64,000 nucleotides of DNA from Erwinia rhapontici. Its GTDB lineage: Bacteria > Pseudomonadota > Gammaproteobacteria > Enterobacterales > Enterobacteriaceae. The translations under genes were made by a program, and so were the position numbers. The notes under the pieces are model-generated. The model worked only from the letters and a program-made list of their open reading frames with translations. It did not search any database and was not told where the DNA came from. Location of the stretch: the NCBI RefSeq assembly GCF_012271765.1, contig NZ_VRKO01000005.1, forward strand, positions 202,722 to 266,721, read 5' to 3'. Below, piece after piece: positions 46,405-55,697 of the stretch; position 1 is the first letter of the stretch, and each line of letters starts with the position of its first letter.

Positions 46405-48540
46405 ATGCTCATGAGTTCGTACGATCAACTTCTGGTTATCGTCTCTTTTATCGTCGCGTTTCTGGCCTCCTATACTGCGCTGGACATGGCGGGACGAGTT
46501 GCCACCTCCAGTGGCAACGTTGCCCGCGTCTGGCTATTCGGTGGCGGTTTTGCCATGGGCGTTGGGATCTGGTCTATGCACTTTATCGGCATGCTGGCGA
46601 TGAGTCTGCCGATGGTCATGAGCTACGACGCCAGCCTGACGGTGGTCTCCATGGTGATCGCTGTGGCGGCATCCGTCTTTGCGCTGTGGATCGTGTGTTA
46701 CGGTGAACTGCCGTGGTATCGGCTTTGCGGCGGGGCGGTGATCATGGGCAGCGGGGTCGTGGCGATGCACTACACCGGCATGGCCGCGCTGGCGGTTAAT
46801 CCCGGTATTATCTGGGACTGGCGCTGGATCTGGGTATCGGTGTTGATTGCGCTGTGTGCCTCCGGAGCTGCGCTGTGGCTGGCTTTCCGTCTGCGCCAGG
46901 GCACCGGCCGTCTGGCCCTGATGCGCAGCGGCGCTGCACTGATCATGGGTATCGCTATTGCCGGGATGCACTACACCGGCATGGCGGCCGCCAGTTTCCC
47001 GATGAACAGTCACGCCACACATCTTGGGGTCAACAGCAACTGGCTGGCGATTCTGGTTGTGGTCGTGACGCTGGCCATCCTCGGTATTACACTGCTGGTT
47101 TCGATGCTGGATGCTCGCCTTCAGGCACGGACGTCGGTGCTGGCATCCTCTCTGGCAGAGGCAAACCGCGAGCTGGCACAGCTGGCGCTGCATGACAACC
47201 TGACCCGCCTGCCAAACCGCATCCTGTTAGAAGATCGTCTCGACCAGGCCATCAATAAAGCCTCGCGCGAAGACTCAAAATTTGCCCTGTTGTTTATGGA
47301 TCTTGATGGTTTCAAAGCCGTCAACGACGCCTTCGGCCACCACATTGGCGACAGCCTGCTGATCGCGGTGACCGAACGCATGAAAGAGAAAGTGCAGGGG
47401 CATCACACGCTGGCCCGCCTCGGCGGTGATGAGTTTGTACTGCTGATTGAGATTGACGATCCTAACGATGCTGCCGCCGTGGCGGATGCGCTGGTGAAGG
47501 CCGTCGAGCGGCCATTTGATATCTCCCGCTACGAGCTGGTGGTGTCGCTGAGTATTGGTATTGCTGTCTTCCCGGGCGATGGACTCGACGAACGTGAACT
47601 GATGTTTAACGCCGATGCCGCCATGTACCACACTAAAAATAACGGTCGTAACGGTTACAGCTTCTTCCAGCCGTCGATGAACACCATCGCACAGAACCAG
47701 TTACAGCTGATTAATGACCTGTGGCTGGCGCAGGAAAATAAAGAACTGCGGCTGTTTTATCAGCCTAAATTCTGTGCGCCACGTGGGCCGATTATCGGTT
47801 TTGAAGCACTGCTGCGCTGGCAGCATCCGCAACGTGGTCTGCTGACGCCGGATGTCTTCCTGCCGCTGGCAGAAAAAACCGGGCTGATCGTCAGCATCGG
47901 TAACTGGGTGATCGGGGAAGCCTGCCGCCAGTTGCGCTGCTGGCATTTGCAGGGCAACAGCCAGTGGTCGGTCGCCGTCAACCTGTCTGCATTGCAGTTT
48001 GAGCAGGCCGGGCTGGTGGAAACCGTAGTGAAGGCGCTGGAAACGCACCACATCCCGCCGGAACTGCTGACGCTGGAAGTGACGGAAACCACTGCGATGC
48101 GCGACCCGGATGAAAGCATTCGCATTCTGACCGAACTAACGGAACTGGGGGTGAAAGCCTCTATCGATGATTTTGGCACCGGATATTCCAGCCTGCTGTA
48201 TCTGAAGCGTCTGCCGGCCAGCGAGTTGAAAATCGACCGTGCATTTGTGAATGAGCTTCAGGCACAAACGGAAGATGCCACCATCGTCACCGCGATTGTG
48301 GCGCTGGCGCAAACGCTCAATCTGAAAGTGGTCGCGGAAGGGGTGGAAACGGCTGAACAACAGGCATTTCTGACAGGGCTGGGCTGCAATACCTTACAGG
48401 GTTATCTGCTGGGTCGTCCTGTGCCACCGGAGAACGTCCCGGGCCTGAAGCAGTATGTTGACGGCGATGATGGCGTTGAGACGCGCGAGGAAGATGTCCC
48501 AAAGTTGGCGGCGGTCATACCGCTCTCTGACGTGGTATAA
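46405..48540 (+). CDS. MHYT-GGDEF-EAL membrane protein, cyclic-di-GMP turnover
   Basis: 711 residues from ATG 46405. Seven-helix MHYT sensor with three repeats (MHFIGMLAMSLP, MHYTGMAALAVN, MHYTGMAAASFP), a domain proposed to bind copper and sense O2, CO or NO. A short coiled linker follows, then GGDEF with intact motif at 340-344. The upstream inhibitory RxxD site is absent (VQGHHTLARLGGDEF). The EAL domain is intact: EAL at 467-469, DDFGTGYSSL, KIDRAFV, VAEGVET. Same architecture as Pseudomonas MucR. Could synthesise and degrade c-di-GMP; balance unknown. Neighbour of fimbriae, a typical c-di-GMP target. Confidence 0.92.
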   Translation: MLMSSYDQLLVIVSFIVAFLASYTALDMAGRVATSSGNVARVWLFGGGFAMGVGIWSMHFIGMLAMSLPMVMSYDASLTVVSMVIAVAASVFALWIVCYGELPWYRLCGGAVIMGSGVVAMHYTGMAALAVNPGIIWDWRWIWVSVLIALCASGAALWLAFRLRQGTGRLALMRSGAALIMGIAIAGMHYTGMAAASFPMNSHATHLGVNSNWLAILVVVVTLAILGITLLVSMLDARLQARTSVLASSLAEANRELAQLALHDNLTRLPNRILLEDRLDQAINKASREDSKFALLFMDLDGFKAVNDAFGHHIGDSLLIAVTERMKEKVQGHHTLARLGGDEFVLLIEIDDPNDAAAVADALVKAVERPFDISRYELVVSLSIGIAVFPGDGLDERELMFNADAAMYHTKNNGRNGYSFFQPSMNTIAQNQLQLINDLWLAQENKELRLFYQPKFCAPRGPIIGFEALLRWQHPQRGLLTPDVFLPLAEKTGLIVSIGNWVIGEACRQLRCWHLQGNSQWSVAVNLSALQFEQAGLVETVVKALETHHIPPELLTLEVTETTAMRDPDESIRILTELTELGVKASIDDFGTGYSSLLYLKRLPASELKIDRAFVNELQAQTEDATIVTAIVALAQTLNLKVVAEGVETAEQQAFLTGLGCNTLQGYLLGRPVPPENVPGLKQYVDGDDGVETREEDVPKLAAVIPLSDVV

Positions 48541-48576
48541 TAGTTTTCTCTTTTGTTAAAATGGCCTGTAACAGTC

Positions 48577-49986
48577 GTGGCAAAATATGAACAGCTGGTG
48601 GCACAAATCCAGCAGCAGATCGAGACGGAGATATGGCTGCCGGGGGAAAAACTTCCCTCGTTGCGTCAACAGGTTGAGCTGAGCGGCATGAGCCTGATGA
48701 CCGTAATGCACGCTTATCAGGTGCTGGAAAGCCAGGGCTGGATCCAGTCGCGGCCGCAGTCAGGTTATTATGTTGCGCCGCGCGCCGAATTTCTCAGTCA
48801 GCCTCTTAGCCATCAGAAAGTGCAGCTGGCTGAATCTGTCGATATCAATGCCTTTATTTTCGATGTATTACAGGCCTGCCGTGACCCGCAGATGGTTCCA
48901 TTTGGTTCCGCGTTTCCTGACCCGGAACTCTTCCCTCAGCGTCAGCTGATGCGTGCGTTGACCACCGTTTCTCACAGTATGAAAGCCATCGATGCCCTGC
49001 ATAATCTGCCACCGGGTAATGAAGCGCTGCGCAAAACACTGGCGCAGCGTTACGCCTTACAGGGCATTCAGGTCTCCCCGGATGAGATTGTGATCACCAA
49101 TGGCGCAATGGAGGCCCTTAACCTCAGTTTGCAGGTGCTGACAGAACCGGGTGACTGGGTGGCGATAGAAAACCCCTCGTTTTACGGTGCGTTGCAGGCG
49201 ATTGAACGTCTGAAGCTGAAAAGCGTGGCCATCGCCAGCGATCCACAAACCGGTATCGATCTCGATGAGCTGAGCCGTTCGCTGGCCCGCTGGCCGATTA
49301 AAGCGCTGTGGATGATGACTAACCAGCAGAACCCGGTCGGCTGCACGCTCAGCAAAGAGAAAAAGCAGCAACTGGTCGCGTTACTGGCCCGGCACGGCGT
49401 GGCGCTGATTGAGGATGATGTTTACAGCGAACTCTATTTCGGCCACGAAAAACCCCTGCCGGCCAAAGCATTCGACCGCGAGCATAACGTGCTGCACTGC
49501 TCCTCATTTTCTAAAAATCTGGTAGCAGGATTTCGAGTCGGCTGGGTGGCTGCGGGAAAACATGCGCAGCGCATTCAGCGTTTGCAGTTGATGAGTACCT
49601 TGTCGACCAGCGCACCGATGCAGCAGGCACTGGCCACTTACCTCGGCACGCGCAGCTATGATCGCCATCTGCGGCGTTTACGGCAGACACTCGAACAGCG
49701 TAAAAATCTGGCGCGTCAGGCTCTCAAACGTTCTCTGCCTGCCGGGGCGCAAATCAATGATTCACGCGGTGGCTACTTCCTGTGGGTGGAACTGCCCAAA
49801 CAGGTCAATACGACTGAGCTTTATTACCGTGCACTGCACAACAATATCAGCATTGCCCCCGGAAAAATGTTCTCCTCCAGCGAGCAGTACGCCAACTATT
49901 TTCGTTTTAACACCGCGTGGTGGGATGAGTCGCAGGAAGTGGCGGTCGCCACATTAGGACGATTAATCGCAGAATTACTGCCGTAA
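48577..49986 (+). CDS. ydcR: MocR/GntR-type PLP-dependent regulator YdcR
   Basis: 469 residues: N-terminal GntR winged HTH (LPGEKLPSLRQQVELSGMSL) and an aminotransferase-I-like PLP domain with the lysine in SSFSKNLVAGFRVGW. Highly similar to E. coli YdcR across both domains (NLPPGNEALR, EDDVYSELYFGHEKPLPAKA). The start is placed at GTG 48577 giving MAKYEQLVAQ, equivalent to YdcR MKKYQQLAEQ; a TTG at 48553 would add eight residues. Targets unknown. Confidence 0.9.
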   Translation: MAKYEQLVAQIQQQIETEIWLPGEKLPSLRQQVELSGMSLMTVMHAYQVLESQGWIQSRPQSGYYVAPRAEFLSQPLSHQKVQLAESVDINAFIFDVLQACRDPQMVPFGSAFPDPELFPQRQLMRALTTVSHSMKAIDALHNLPPGNEALRKTLAQRYALQGIQVSPDEIVITNGAMEALNLSLQVLTEPGDWVAIENPSFYGALQAIERLKLKSVAIASDPQTGIDLDELSRSLARWPIKALWMMTNQQNPVGCTLSKEKKQQLVALLARHGVALIEDDVYSELYFGHEKPLPAKAFDREHNVLHCSSFSKNLVAGFRVGWVAAGKHAQRIQRLQLMSTLSTSAPMQQALATYLGTRSYDRHLRRLRQTLEQRKNLARQALKRSLPAGAQINDSRGGYFLWVELPKQVNTTELYYRALHNNISIAPGKMFSSSEQYANYFRFNTAWWDESQEVAVATLGRLIAELLP

Positions 49987-50006
49987 GGGTCAGGCATGCC
50001 TGACCC
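49987..50006. repeat. GCATGC-centred palindrome, copy f
   Basis: GGGTCAGGCATGCCTGACCC, perfect 20-bp palindrome starting at the base after the ydcR stop and facing convergent ylaC. Both arms differ from copies b, d, e and g in matching positions. Confidence 0.85.
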
Positions 50007-50019
50007 GCATCGGGTTATT

Positions 50020-50502
50020 TTATACCGCTGAAGCGCTTTTCTGTCCCCAGGTCAGGTGGAAGACATCATAAAAATCGACTTCACCTTTTAACGACAGCAG
50101 CTTAGTAATGCCCTGCTTAACCTTGTCCGGCACATTGTCACTACTGAGGATGTCGCTAATCGCCCGTTCAGACAGGGTGCGCACATAATACCATTCGCCG
50201 TTGTAGCAAACGCGCAGATCAAGGGTATCGATATCCTCAAAGCGGTATTTCGGGTTCACGTCCATGAGCATCAGGCCGCTCATCAGCATGATAAAAATAG
50301 TCGCCCCCCAGAACGCGGGCCAGCCCAGAAAGTCCGTGGTAAAGATTAGGGCAACCGTCAGAATGTAGCACCCGTACATGGATGCCCAAAGCCCCGGATG
50401 GGTCTTCAAAAACTGAAAACTGAAGCGCGGTTTATTATCGCGTTGCTCTTCGCGATTCAATGTATCGATCTCGCGCAGCAATATTTTTTTAACTTCTTCC
50501 AT
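50020..50502 (-). CDS. ylaC: YlaC family inner membrane protein
   Basis: 160 residues from ATG 50502 (AGAGG upstream), resembling E. coli YlaC (156 aa): REEQRDNKPRFSFQFLKTHP, RFEDIDTLDLRVCYNGEWYY, KGEVDFYDVFHL. Two central membrane segments (LWASMYGCYILTVALIFTT; FWGATIFIMLMSGLMLMD) with cytoplasmic ends. Function unknown. The 23 codons upstream in the same frame are not conserved. Confidence 0.9.
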   Translation of the reverse strand: MEEVKKILLREIDTLNREEQRDNKPRFSFQFLKTHPGLWASMYGCYILTVALIFTTDFLGWPAFWGATIFIMLMSGLMLMDVNPKYRFEDIDTLDLRVCYNGEWYYVRTLSERAISDILSSDNVPDKVKQGITKLLSLKGEVDFYDVFHLTWGQKSASAV

Positions 50503-50691
50503 TAGTGACCTCTGCAAAACAGTTCGGGCAGAGTGAAAGTAAACCATGTTTGCACCTATAATAGCAGACACAGTTTATCGCTATTCAACTATAACAGTTG
50601 CTCACAGGGATGGGCCAGCTGTCACCTGCCGTGGCAATGTATAAAGTTCAGGCCATTCCCGATGGCCTGCTGATAAGGGAATAAAAAACAG

Positions 50692-51681
50692 ATGGATTTA
50701 ATCAAAGCCCCTGCTGTCATTGGCTTTACTCTCCTGCTCCTTACCTCCACGGCGAAGGCCATCGACTGTGGGCGCGCCTCCAGCGTGGTAGAAAATACCG
50801 TCTGTGATAAGCCGGAATTGATGTGGCTGGATAGGGTATTTGTTAATGCATTCAGTGAACTGCAAATGCGCGAGCCACAGCATGTGAATCAGATAGCGAA
50901 GGAGATGGCCCGGGAGCGTAATACCTGCGTTAGCGACAGCTGCCTGCGCAGTGCCTATCTCGGTGGCCTGAGCCAGCTGTATGATGCGGATCGCCAGGTG
51001 GACTGGCAGGGCGTCTGGTGGAATGTCAGTGCACCTCACGGCAATGGTGGAAAAATTCGTATCAGCCAGCTGGCAGGCGATGAGTTCAATATGGATGCAT
51101 CTGTCTGGGGAGGGGTGTACCGGTCGAGTTTCAGCGGTAAAGTGACGCTGTCCGAGGGGGTAGGGTTTACCGATAAAATTGTCTGGGGTGGCGGGTGTTC
51201 AATTGTTCTGATCCCGCGCCCGGATAACCGCCTTGAAGTCAGCAGCGATTCGCATGGACGCTGCGATATGCTGTTACCCGGCAAGACGTCAATTGACGGG
51301 GTGTACGTTAAAGCGGATAACGATCCGCGTCTGCCGGCCACGCTGTTAACCCTCGGTATTTTACCGAATAAAGCCCTGGACGATCGCTTTCGTCAGCTGA
51401 CAGGCAGTGACTATGCGCAATATGTTGCGACGGCAACCAGTTTTGTCTACAGCCAGGACCTTGACCAGTTTGGTGCGACGGTACTCACCCTGTGGGTAAA
51501 AGGCATGGCGAACCGACAGTCAGCCATCATCATGTACACGCCGGAAGGGAAAATCTGGGCGCTACGGGTCAGCCCTGACACCGATAACGGCGTGGAAGTG
51601 GATTATGTGACCACCGAGAAGGATAAAGAGACCATGCCCAAAACGCTTCAGGCATGGCGCACCCTGTTTACCGACCGCTAA
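50692..51681 (+). CDS. Exported protein with N-terminal LprI-like (DUF1311) domain
   Basis: 329 residues with a signal peptide (FTLLLLTSTAKA, cleavage near residue 23). The next about 75 residues form a cysteine-containing LprI-like domain: IDCGRASSVVENTVCDKPEL and RNTCVSDSCLRSAYLGGLSQ. The rest (WQGVWWNVSAPHGNGGKIRI onward) is not recognised. LprI of Mycobacterium inhibits lysozyme, but DUF1311 is widespread and function here cannot be inferred beyond periplasmic location. Converges on the small membrane-protein gene with a 19-base gap and no terminator. Confidence 0.8.
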   Translation: MDLIKAPAVIGFTLLLLTSTAKAIDCGRASSVVENTVCDKPELMWLDRVFVNAFSELQMREPQHVNQIAKEMARERNTCVSDSCLRSAYLGGLSQLYDADRQVDWQGVWWNVSAPHGNGGKIRISQLAGDEFNMDASVWGGVYRSSFSGKVTLSEGVGFTDKIVWGGGCSIVLIPRPDNRLEVSSDSHGRCDMLLPGKTSIDGVYVKADNDPRLPATLLTLGILPNKALDDRFRQLTGSDYAQYVATATSFVYSQDLDQFGATVLTLWVKGMANRQSAIIMYTPEGKIWALRVSPDTDNGVEVDYVTTEKDKETMPKTLQAWRTLFTDR

Positions 51682-51700
51682 GGAAACCGGCCCATTGGTA

Positions 51701-52156
51701 CTATCGGTAACGTACCATTTGGCCAGAAGGGGTGATCATCAGGCGTTCTTTACCCAGCCGCAAGGTGTCAAAATGCACGCTGTTGTTTTCCGCATAGCCA
51801 AAAATATTTTTAATCATCCGCGTCTGACCATCATCTGCATAATAAATTTTATGGAAAGTAAACATCACACCTTTGGCATTTTGAGTTTTTTCTTCCAGGC
51901 TGATTTTGGCCATAAAACGATTATCGTTTGGGCTGGTCAGGGTCATCATCACGGTGTTCCCTTTGCCGTCGAAGCGGGTATCATAAATTTCACGCTGGCG
52001 CGCCAGCAGGTCGTAATACCCCAGCTGTAAATTTACTTTAACGAAATCCTCCGTGAACAGGCCCTTATCCCCTGGCAAATGTTTGATCACTGCCACCCCA
52101 AGGGGGACCAGCAAAGTCACGATCAGTAAGCTAATTGACGCAGTTGGCCATTTCAT
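51701..52156 (-). CDS. Small membrane-anchored periplasmic protein, partner of the CadC/ToxR-like regulator
   Basis: 151 residues from ATG 52156: one N-terminal membrane helix (ASISLLIVTLLVPLGVAVI), then a soluble periplasmic domain (DFVKVNLQLGYYDLLARQRE; FGYAENNSVHFDTLRLGKER). Overlaps the upstream regulator end by 26 bases (47 if a GTG at 52177 is used), so translation is coupled. Topology and gene order mirror ToxR-ToxS and E. coli YqeI-YqeJ, where the small partner modulates the membrane regulator. No specific family was recognised. Confidence 0.78.
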   Translation of the reverse strand: MKWPTASISLLIVTLLVPLGVAVIKHLPGDKGLFTEDFVKVNLQLGYYDLLARQREIYDTRFDGKGNTVMMTLTSPNDNRFMAKISLEEKTQNAKGVMFTFHKIYYADDGQTRMIKNIFGYAENNSVHFDTLRLGKERLMITPSGQMVRYR

Positions 52157-53060
52157 TAATTTTTCGTTCGCCTTCACGGTAGATTAGAGCGCTCAGTTGA
52201 GCACCATCCGTACGCCAGTTGATAATGTTCATCGCCAGCTGTTTACGATCGCACTGATTCGATAACGTCATGGTGTAGTTCAGCGTCGTGCCGGAGGTGT
52301 AATAGAAAATTTCCATATTCACTTTCTGATTTTTCAAATTTTGATTCAGCGTAAATAGCACCGGTCCCAAAAGCTTATTTAAATCATAGGACGCGGACGT
52401 GTTGTCCCATCCCCGGCGCAATTCCATTAGCTGAATATGGCTGTACGGGACGGAGTTTTTTTTCACCAACTCGCTACTGTTTACCGGAAAAAGCGCTCGC
52501 CCGGCCCACGCCAGCACGCACAGTAACAGTAACGCCTGAAAGAAAATAAGCCAAAGCCAGAATACGCGACGTAAGCGTGGTTTCGGCTCCGCGTTAATCG
52601 TTGTTTCCGTTTCGGCCAGCCCGGGTAATATCGCAGGTTCTACCTGGTGCATATCCTGCGGGGGTATCCTCTCCTCTTGTACCGATGTCTGCTGCGAGGC
52701 ATCGGTCAGGCTATCCGCTTCTTCTTTGTCATAGCAAATACGTTGGCAAAATTCTGCCTCAAGGATATAGCCCTTTTTAGGGATCGTTTTAATAATACGC
52801 TGCTGCTTGCCGTCATCCTCCAGCGCCACGCGCAGCGCATGAATCGCATTCGGTAAACTGTTAATACCAATAACCCGCCGTTCCCAAACCAGCGTAGTGA
52901 GCTCATCACGACTTAATGTTTTTCCAGCATTTTCAGCCAGTACTAGCAACAGTTTGAATTGATATTCGCCCAGGCGCCTTTCTTCACCACTGAGTTGATG
53001 GAGTAACGTACCGGACGAAAAATCGACGTACCAGTGGTGAATAATATAATCCGCTGTCAT
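52131..53060 (-). CDS. CadC/ToxR-like membrane-bound transcriptional regulator
   Basis: 309 residues from ATG 53060 (an ATG at 53147 would add 29). N-terminal OmpR-type winged helix: GEYQFKLLLVLAENAGKTLS, RDELTTLVWERRVIG, IIKTIPKKGYILEA. An acidic linker follows, then one membrane helix (VFWLWLIFFQALLLLCVLAW) and a C-terminal periplasmic domain with two cysteines (NQCDRKQLAM, EMANCVN) that could form a disulfide sensor as in CadC/ToxR. One-component signalling from the periplasm; signal and targets unknown. Confidence 0.85.
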   Translation of the reverse strand: MTADYIIHHWYVDFSSGTLLHQLSGEERRLGEYQFKLLLVLAENAGKTLSRDELTTLVWERRVIGINSLPNAIHALRVALEDDGKQQRIIKTIPKKGYILEAEFCQRICYDKEEADSLTDASQQTSVQEERIPPQDMHQVEPAILPGLAETETTINAEPKPRLRRVFWLWLIFFQALLLLCVLAWAGRALFPVNSSELVKKNSVPYSHIQLMELRRGWDNTSASYDLNKLLGPVLFTLNQNLKNQKVNMEIFYYTSGTTLNYTMTLSNQCDRKQLAMNIINWRTDGAQLSALIYREGERKINEMANCVN

Positions 53061-53455
53061 AGCTTGCCATTGTTCAGAAAAATCAGTGAATATGCTGGTG
53101 AATACTTCTGGCGATAATCGGTAATTATAATCTAATTTCCATAACAATTGCTGTAGTCGTAACGCATTAAAAAATTCAATGAAAAGGCGTCCTGTTATTT
53201 AAATTGAGGCCACCCGGTAATGGGAAATAAATGTTACATACAGTAATAGTAACAATGTGTTATCGAGTGATCGTAAAGTCAAATCTCAGGGTGAAGGGGA
53301 TGAGAGGTGGGTAACAACCAATGAATTTGGCTTAAGTTCAGTTAAATTAATAAGTTATGTGATCTGCGGCGTGGGGAAAAGATTGCAAGCTGGCAGAATA
53401 GTGCCACAATTAATTTAACAATCACTCAACAAGGCAATTTGACCAGGAGCCTGAT
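53061..53455. promoter_or_regulatory. Divergent AT-rich region between the ToxR-like regulator and the cupin gene
   Basis: 395 bases, markedly AT-rich from 53160 to 53420. Contains the two outward promoters. No repeat or RNA recognised. AGGAG at 53445 serves the cupin gene. Confidence 0.4.
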
Positions 53456-54070
53456 ATGGTGACCCATTCTCGCAGTGTAATGTTAATGATGTCGTTTGCT
53501 GCCGGGACCTTTGCTGCAGGTGCCTCCTCAAACCCGCGCCATCTGATGCTGGCGCAGCCCTCACAGGGCATCCCCAACAACCCGCTGCCGCTGATCATCT
53601 ATCCACAGGTGGTGCCGGACGAGCCGGAAGAAGGGGCAGAAGAGATATCGCCAGACGATTTGGCGCTGTGGTTCCGCGCTGAGTTTGCCCGCCACGGTTG
53701 GCCGGTCAGCTGGCACGCGCCGATTTATCCCTACACCCATTATCACCCGAATACCCATGAATTGCTGGGGATCACCTGCGGCTGGGCCGAGATCCTGTTT
53801 GGTGGCGAAAGTGGGCGCATGGTCACCGTTTATGCGGGTGACGTAATACTGATACCGGCGGGTGTCGGACATCAGCAAATTGCCGCCAGTGATGATTTCA
53901 TGGCCGTTGGTGCCTACCCTCCGGGCGTGACGCCCAAAACCCTGCGCGACGAGCAGGCATTGATGGAACAGTCTATGCTTGAAATAAAACGCGTCGCGAT
54001 GCCCGAAACCGACCCCGTTACCGGTGGGGAAGGCGCACTGACTGAGGTCTGGCACCCGCTGACTCGTTAA
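53456..54070 (+). CDS. Cupin-domain protein
   Basis: 204 residues. The cupin core lies at about 75-160 with metal-binding motif YTHYHPNTHELLGI (motif 1) and ILIPAGVGHQQI (motif 2, histidine). The N-terminus is mildly hydrophobic (SVMLMMSFAAGTFAAGA) but not a convincing signal peptide. Resembles YjlB-type cupins; substrate unknown. A hairpin follows, and 190 bases separate it from the Anbu operon, so it is probably a separate unit. Confidence 0.8.
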   Translation: MVTHSRSVMLMMSFAAGTFAAGASSNPRHLMLAQPSQGIPNNPLPLIIYPQVVPDEPEEGAEEISPDDLALWFRAEFARHGWPVSWHAPIYPYTHYHPNTHELLGITCGWAEILFGGESGRMVTVYAGDVILIPAGVGHQQIAASDDFMAVGAYPPGVTPKTLRDEQALMEQSMLEIKRVAMPETDPVTGGEGALTEVWHPLTR

Positions 54071-54093
54071 GAATCTCTCTCATCGTTTGACCG

Positions 54094-54116
54094 GAATGCA
54101 CCATATTGGTGCATTC
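54094..54116 (+). terminator. Hairpin after the cupin gene
   Basis: GAATGCACC-ATATT-GGTGCATTC, perfect 9-bp stem, followed by TCATTCT. Separates the cupin gene from the downstream operon. Confidence 0.6.
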
Positions 54117-54260
54117 TCATTCTACGCTTCGCTTTCCCTGACCCGATTTGTCACCAGGCTGTTGTTCGTTCCTCGTTCTGTGCGGGGCAGGCCGCTCATT
54201 CCGACTCTGGCACACTTTGTGCAACTCTTATTCAGGTTCACAGACAGCGGTAGGGAAATC

Positions 54261-55697
54261 ATGAATCAAAGCTATGAAATAGCGTCACACTTTTATGATG
54301 AGATGTTGCTGAACGATGGACGCTATCGCGGGCACTATCGGGAATACTGGCAGTGGCTACAGCAGGCTGACCAGCAGGCGATTGCGCGCAAACGTGAAGA
54401 GGCGGAACTGTTGTTTCACCGCCTGGGGATTACTTTTAATGTGTATGGTGATGACGGCGGTGCCGAGCGTCTGATCCCGTTCGACAGCGTACCGCGGATT
54501 ATTCCTGCCAGCGAGTGGGCAATGCTGGATAAAGGCATCCGCCAGCGCGTTCAGGCGCTGAATGCTTTTCTGCATGACATCTACCATGACCAGCGCATCC
54601 TTAAAGCCGGGATCATTCCCGCTGAACAGGTACTGGTTAACGATCAATATCAACCCTGCATGCAGGGCCTGAATCTGCACCGTAACCTCTACGCGCACAT
54701 TATTGGCGTGGATATGGTGCGCAACAGCGATGGCGAATACTACGTGCTGGAGGACAATCTGCGTACCCCGTCCGGCGTCTCCTACATGCTGGAAAACCGC
54801 AGAATGATGATGCGCCTTTACCCGGAGCTGTTTGCCGATCAGCGCATTGCCCCTGTCGAACGTTATCCGTCTCTGCTGCTACAAACCCTGCGCGAAAGCT
54901 CGCCGATCAACGATCCGGTGGTAGTGGTACTGACACCGGGCCGCTTTAACAGTGCCTACTTTGAACACAGCTTCCTTGCCCAGCAAATGGGCGTGGAGCT
55001 GGTGGAAAGTGCTGACCTGTTTGTCAAAGATGGCGCGGTGCTGATGCGCACCACGGCCGGGCCGTGCAAGATCGATGTGATCTACCGCCGAGTGGACGAT
55101 GCCTTCCTTGATCCTCTGGCGTTCCGGCCGGATTCGATGCTCGGTGTGCCGGGCCTGCTGTCGGTGTATCGTGCGGGCAACGTGGTGCTGGCTAACGCCA
55201 TCGGCACCGGCGTGGCCGATGATAAGTCGATCTACCCGTATGTACCGGAAATGATTCGCTTCTATCTGGGGGAAGAGCCGCTCCTCAACAACGTACCGAC
55301 CTGGCAGTGTCGCCGCCCTGATGAGCTCTCCTGGGTACTGGCTAACCTCGAAAAGCTGGTCGTGAAGGAGGTTCACGGTGCGGGGGGATACGGCATGTTG
55401 ATTGGCCCGGTGGCCAGTAAACAGCAGTTGGCCGATTTCCGCGCGCTGTTACTCGCCAAACCACAGAACTACATTGCACAGAACACGCTGGCACTCTCCA
55501 CCTGTCCGACTTTTGTCGATCAGGGGCTGGCCCCGCGTCATATCGACCTGCGTCCCTTTGCCCTGAGTGGGGCGGATATCCGGCTGGTGCCCGGTGGCCT
55601 GACGCGCGTAGCGCTGACCGAAGGTTCGCTGGTGGTGAACTCATCGCAGGGCGGTGGGACGAAAGATACCTGGGTTCTGGAGGATGACGCATGCTGA
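54261..55697 (+). CDS. Circularly permuted ATP-grasp protein of the Anbu cluster
   Basis: 478 residues from ATG 54261 (AGGGA upstream); an in-frame start at 54087 lies across the terminator hairpin and is rejected. CP-ATP-grasp type 2 family: EMLLNDGRYRGHYREYWQWL, VLEDNLRTPSGVSYMLENRR, KIDVIYRRVDDAFLDPLAFR, and C-terminal VVKEVHGAGGYGMLIGPV, ending in SSQGGGTKDTWVLED. Predicted peptide or amide ligase. Known context in many bacteria: ATP-grasp, alpha-E, transglutaminase-like and a proteasome homologue. Ends 7 bases inside the next gene. Confidence 0.92.
   Translation: MNQSYEIASHFYDEMLLNDGRYRGHYREYWQWLQQADQQAIARKREEAELLFHRLGITFNVYGDDGGAERLIPFDSVPRIIPASEWAMLDKGIRQRVQALNAFLHDIYHDQRILKAGIIPAEQVLVNDQYQPCMQGLNLHRNLYAHIIGVDMVRNSDGEYYVLEDNLRTPSGVSYMLENRRMMMRLYPELFADQRIAPVERYPSLLLQTLRESSPINDPVVVVLTPGRFNSAYFEHSFLAQQMGVELVESADLFVKDGAVLMRTTAGPCKIDVIYRRVDDAFLDPLAFRPDSMLGVPGLLSVYRAGNVVLANAIGTGVADDKSIYPYVPEMIRFYLGEEPLLNNVPTWQCRRPDELSWVLANLEKLVVKEVHGAGGYGMLIGPVASKQQLADFRALLLAKPQNYIAQNTLALSTCPTFVDQGLAPRHIDLRPFALSGADIRLVPGGLTRVALTEGSLVVNSSQGGGTKDTWVLEDDAC

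Noticed and set aside
46245..46706. 153-codon frame upstream of and overlapping the MHYT-GGDEF-EAL gene
   Set aside because: Most of it lies in another phase of the well-supported MHYT domain, and the peptide matches nothing recognised. The visible RBS-like AGGGAT is not enough.
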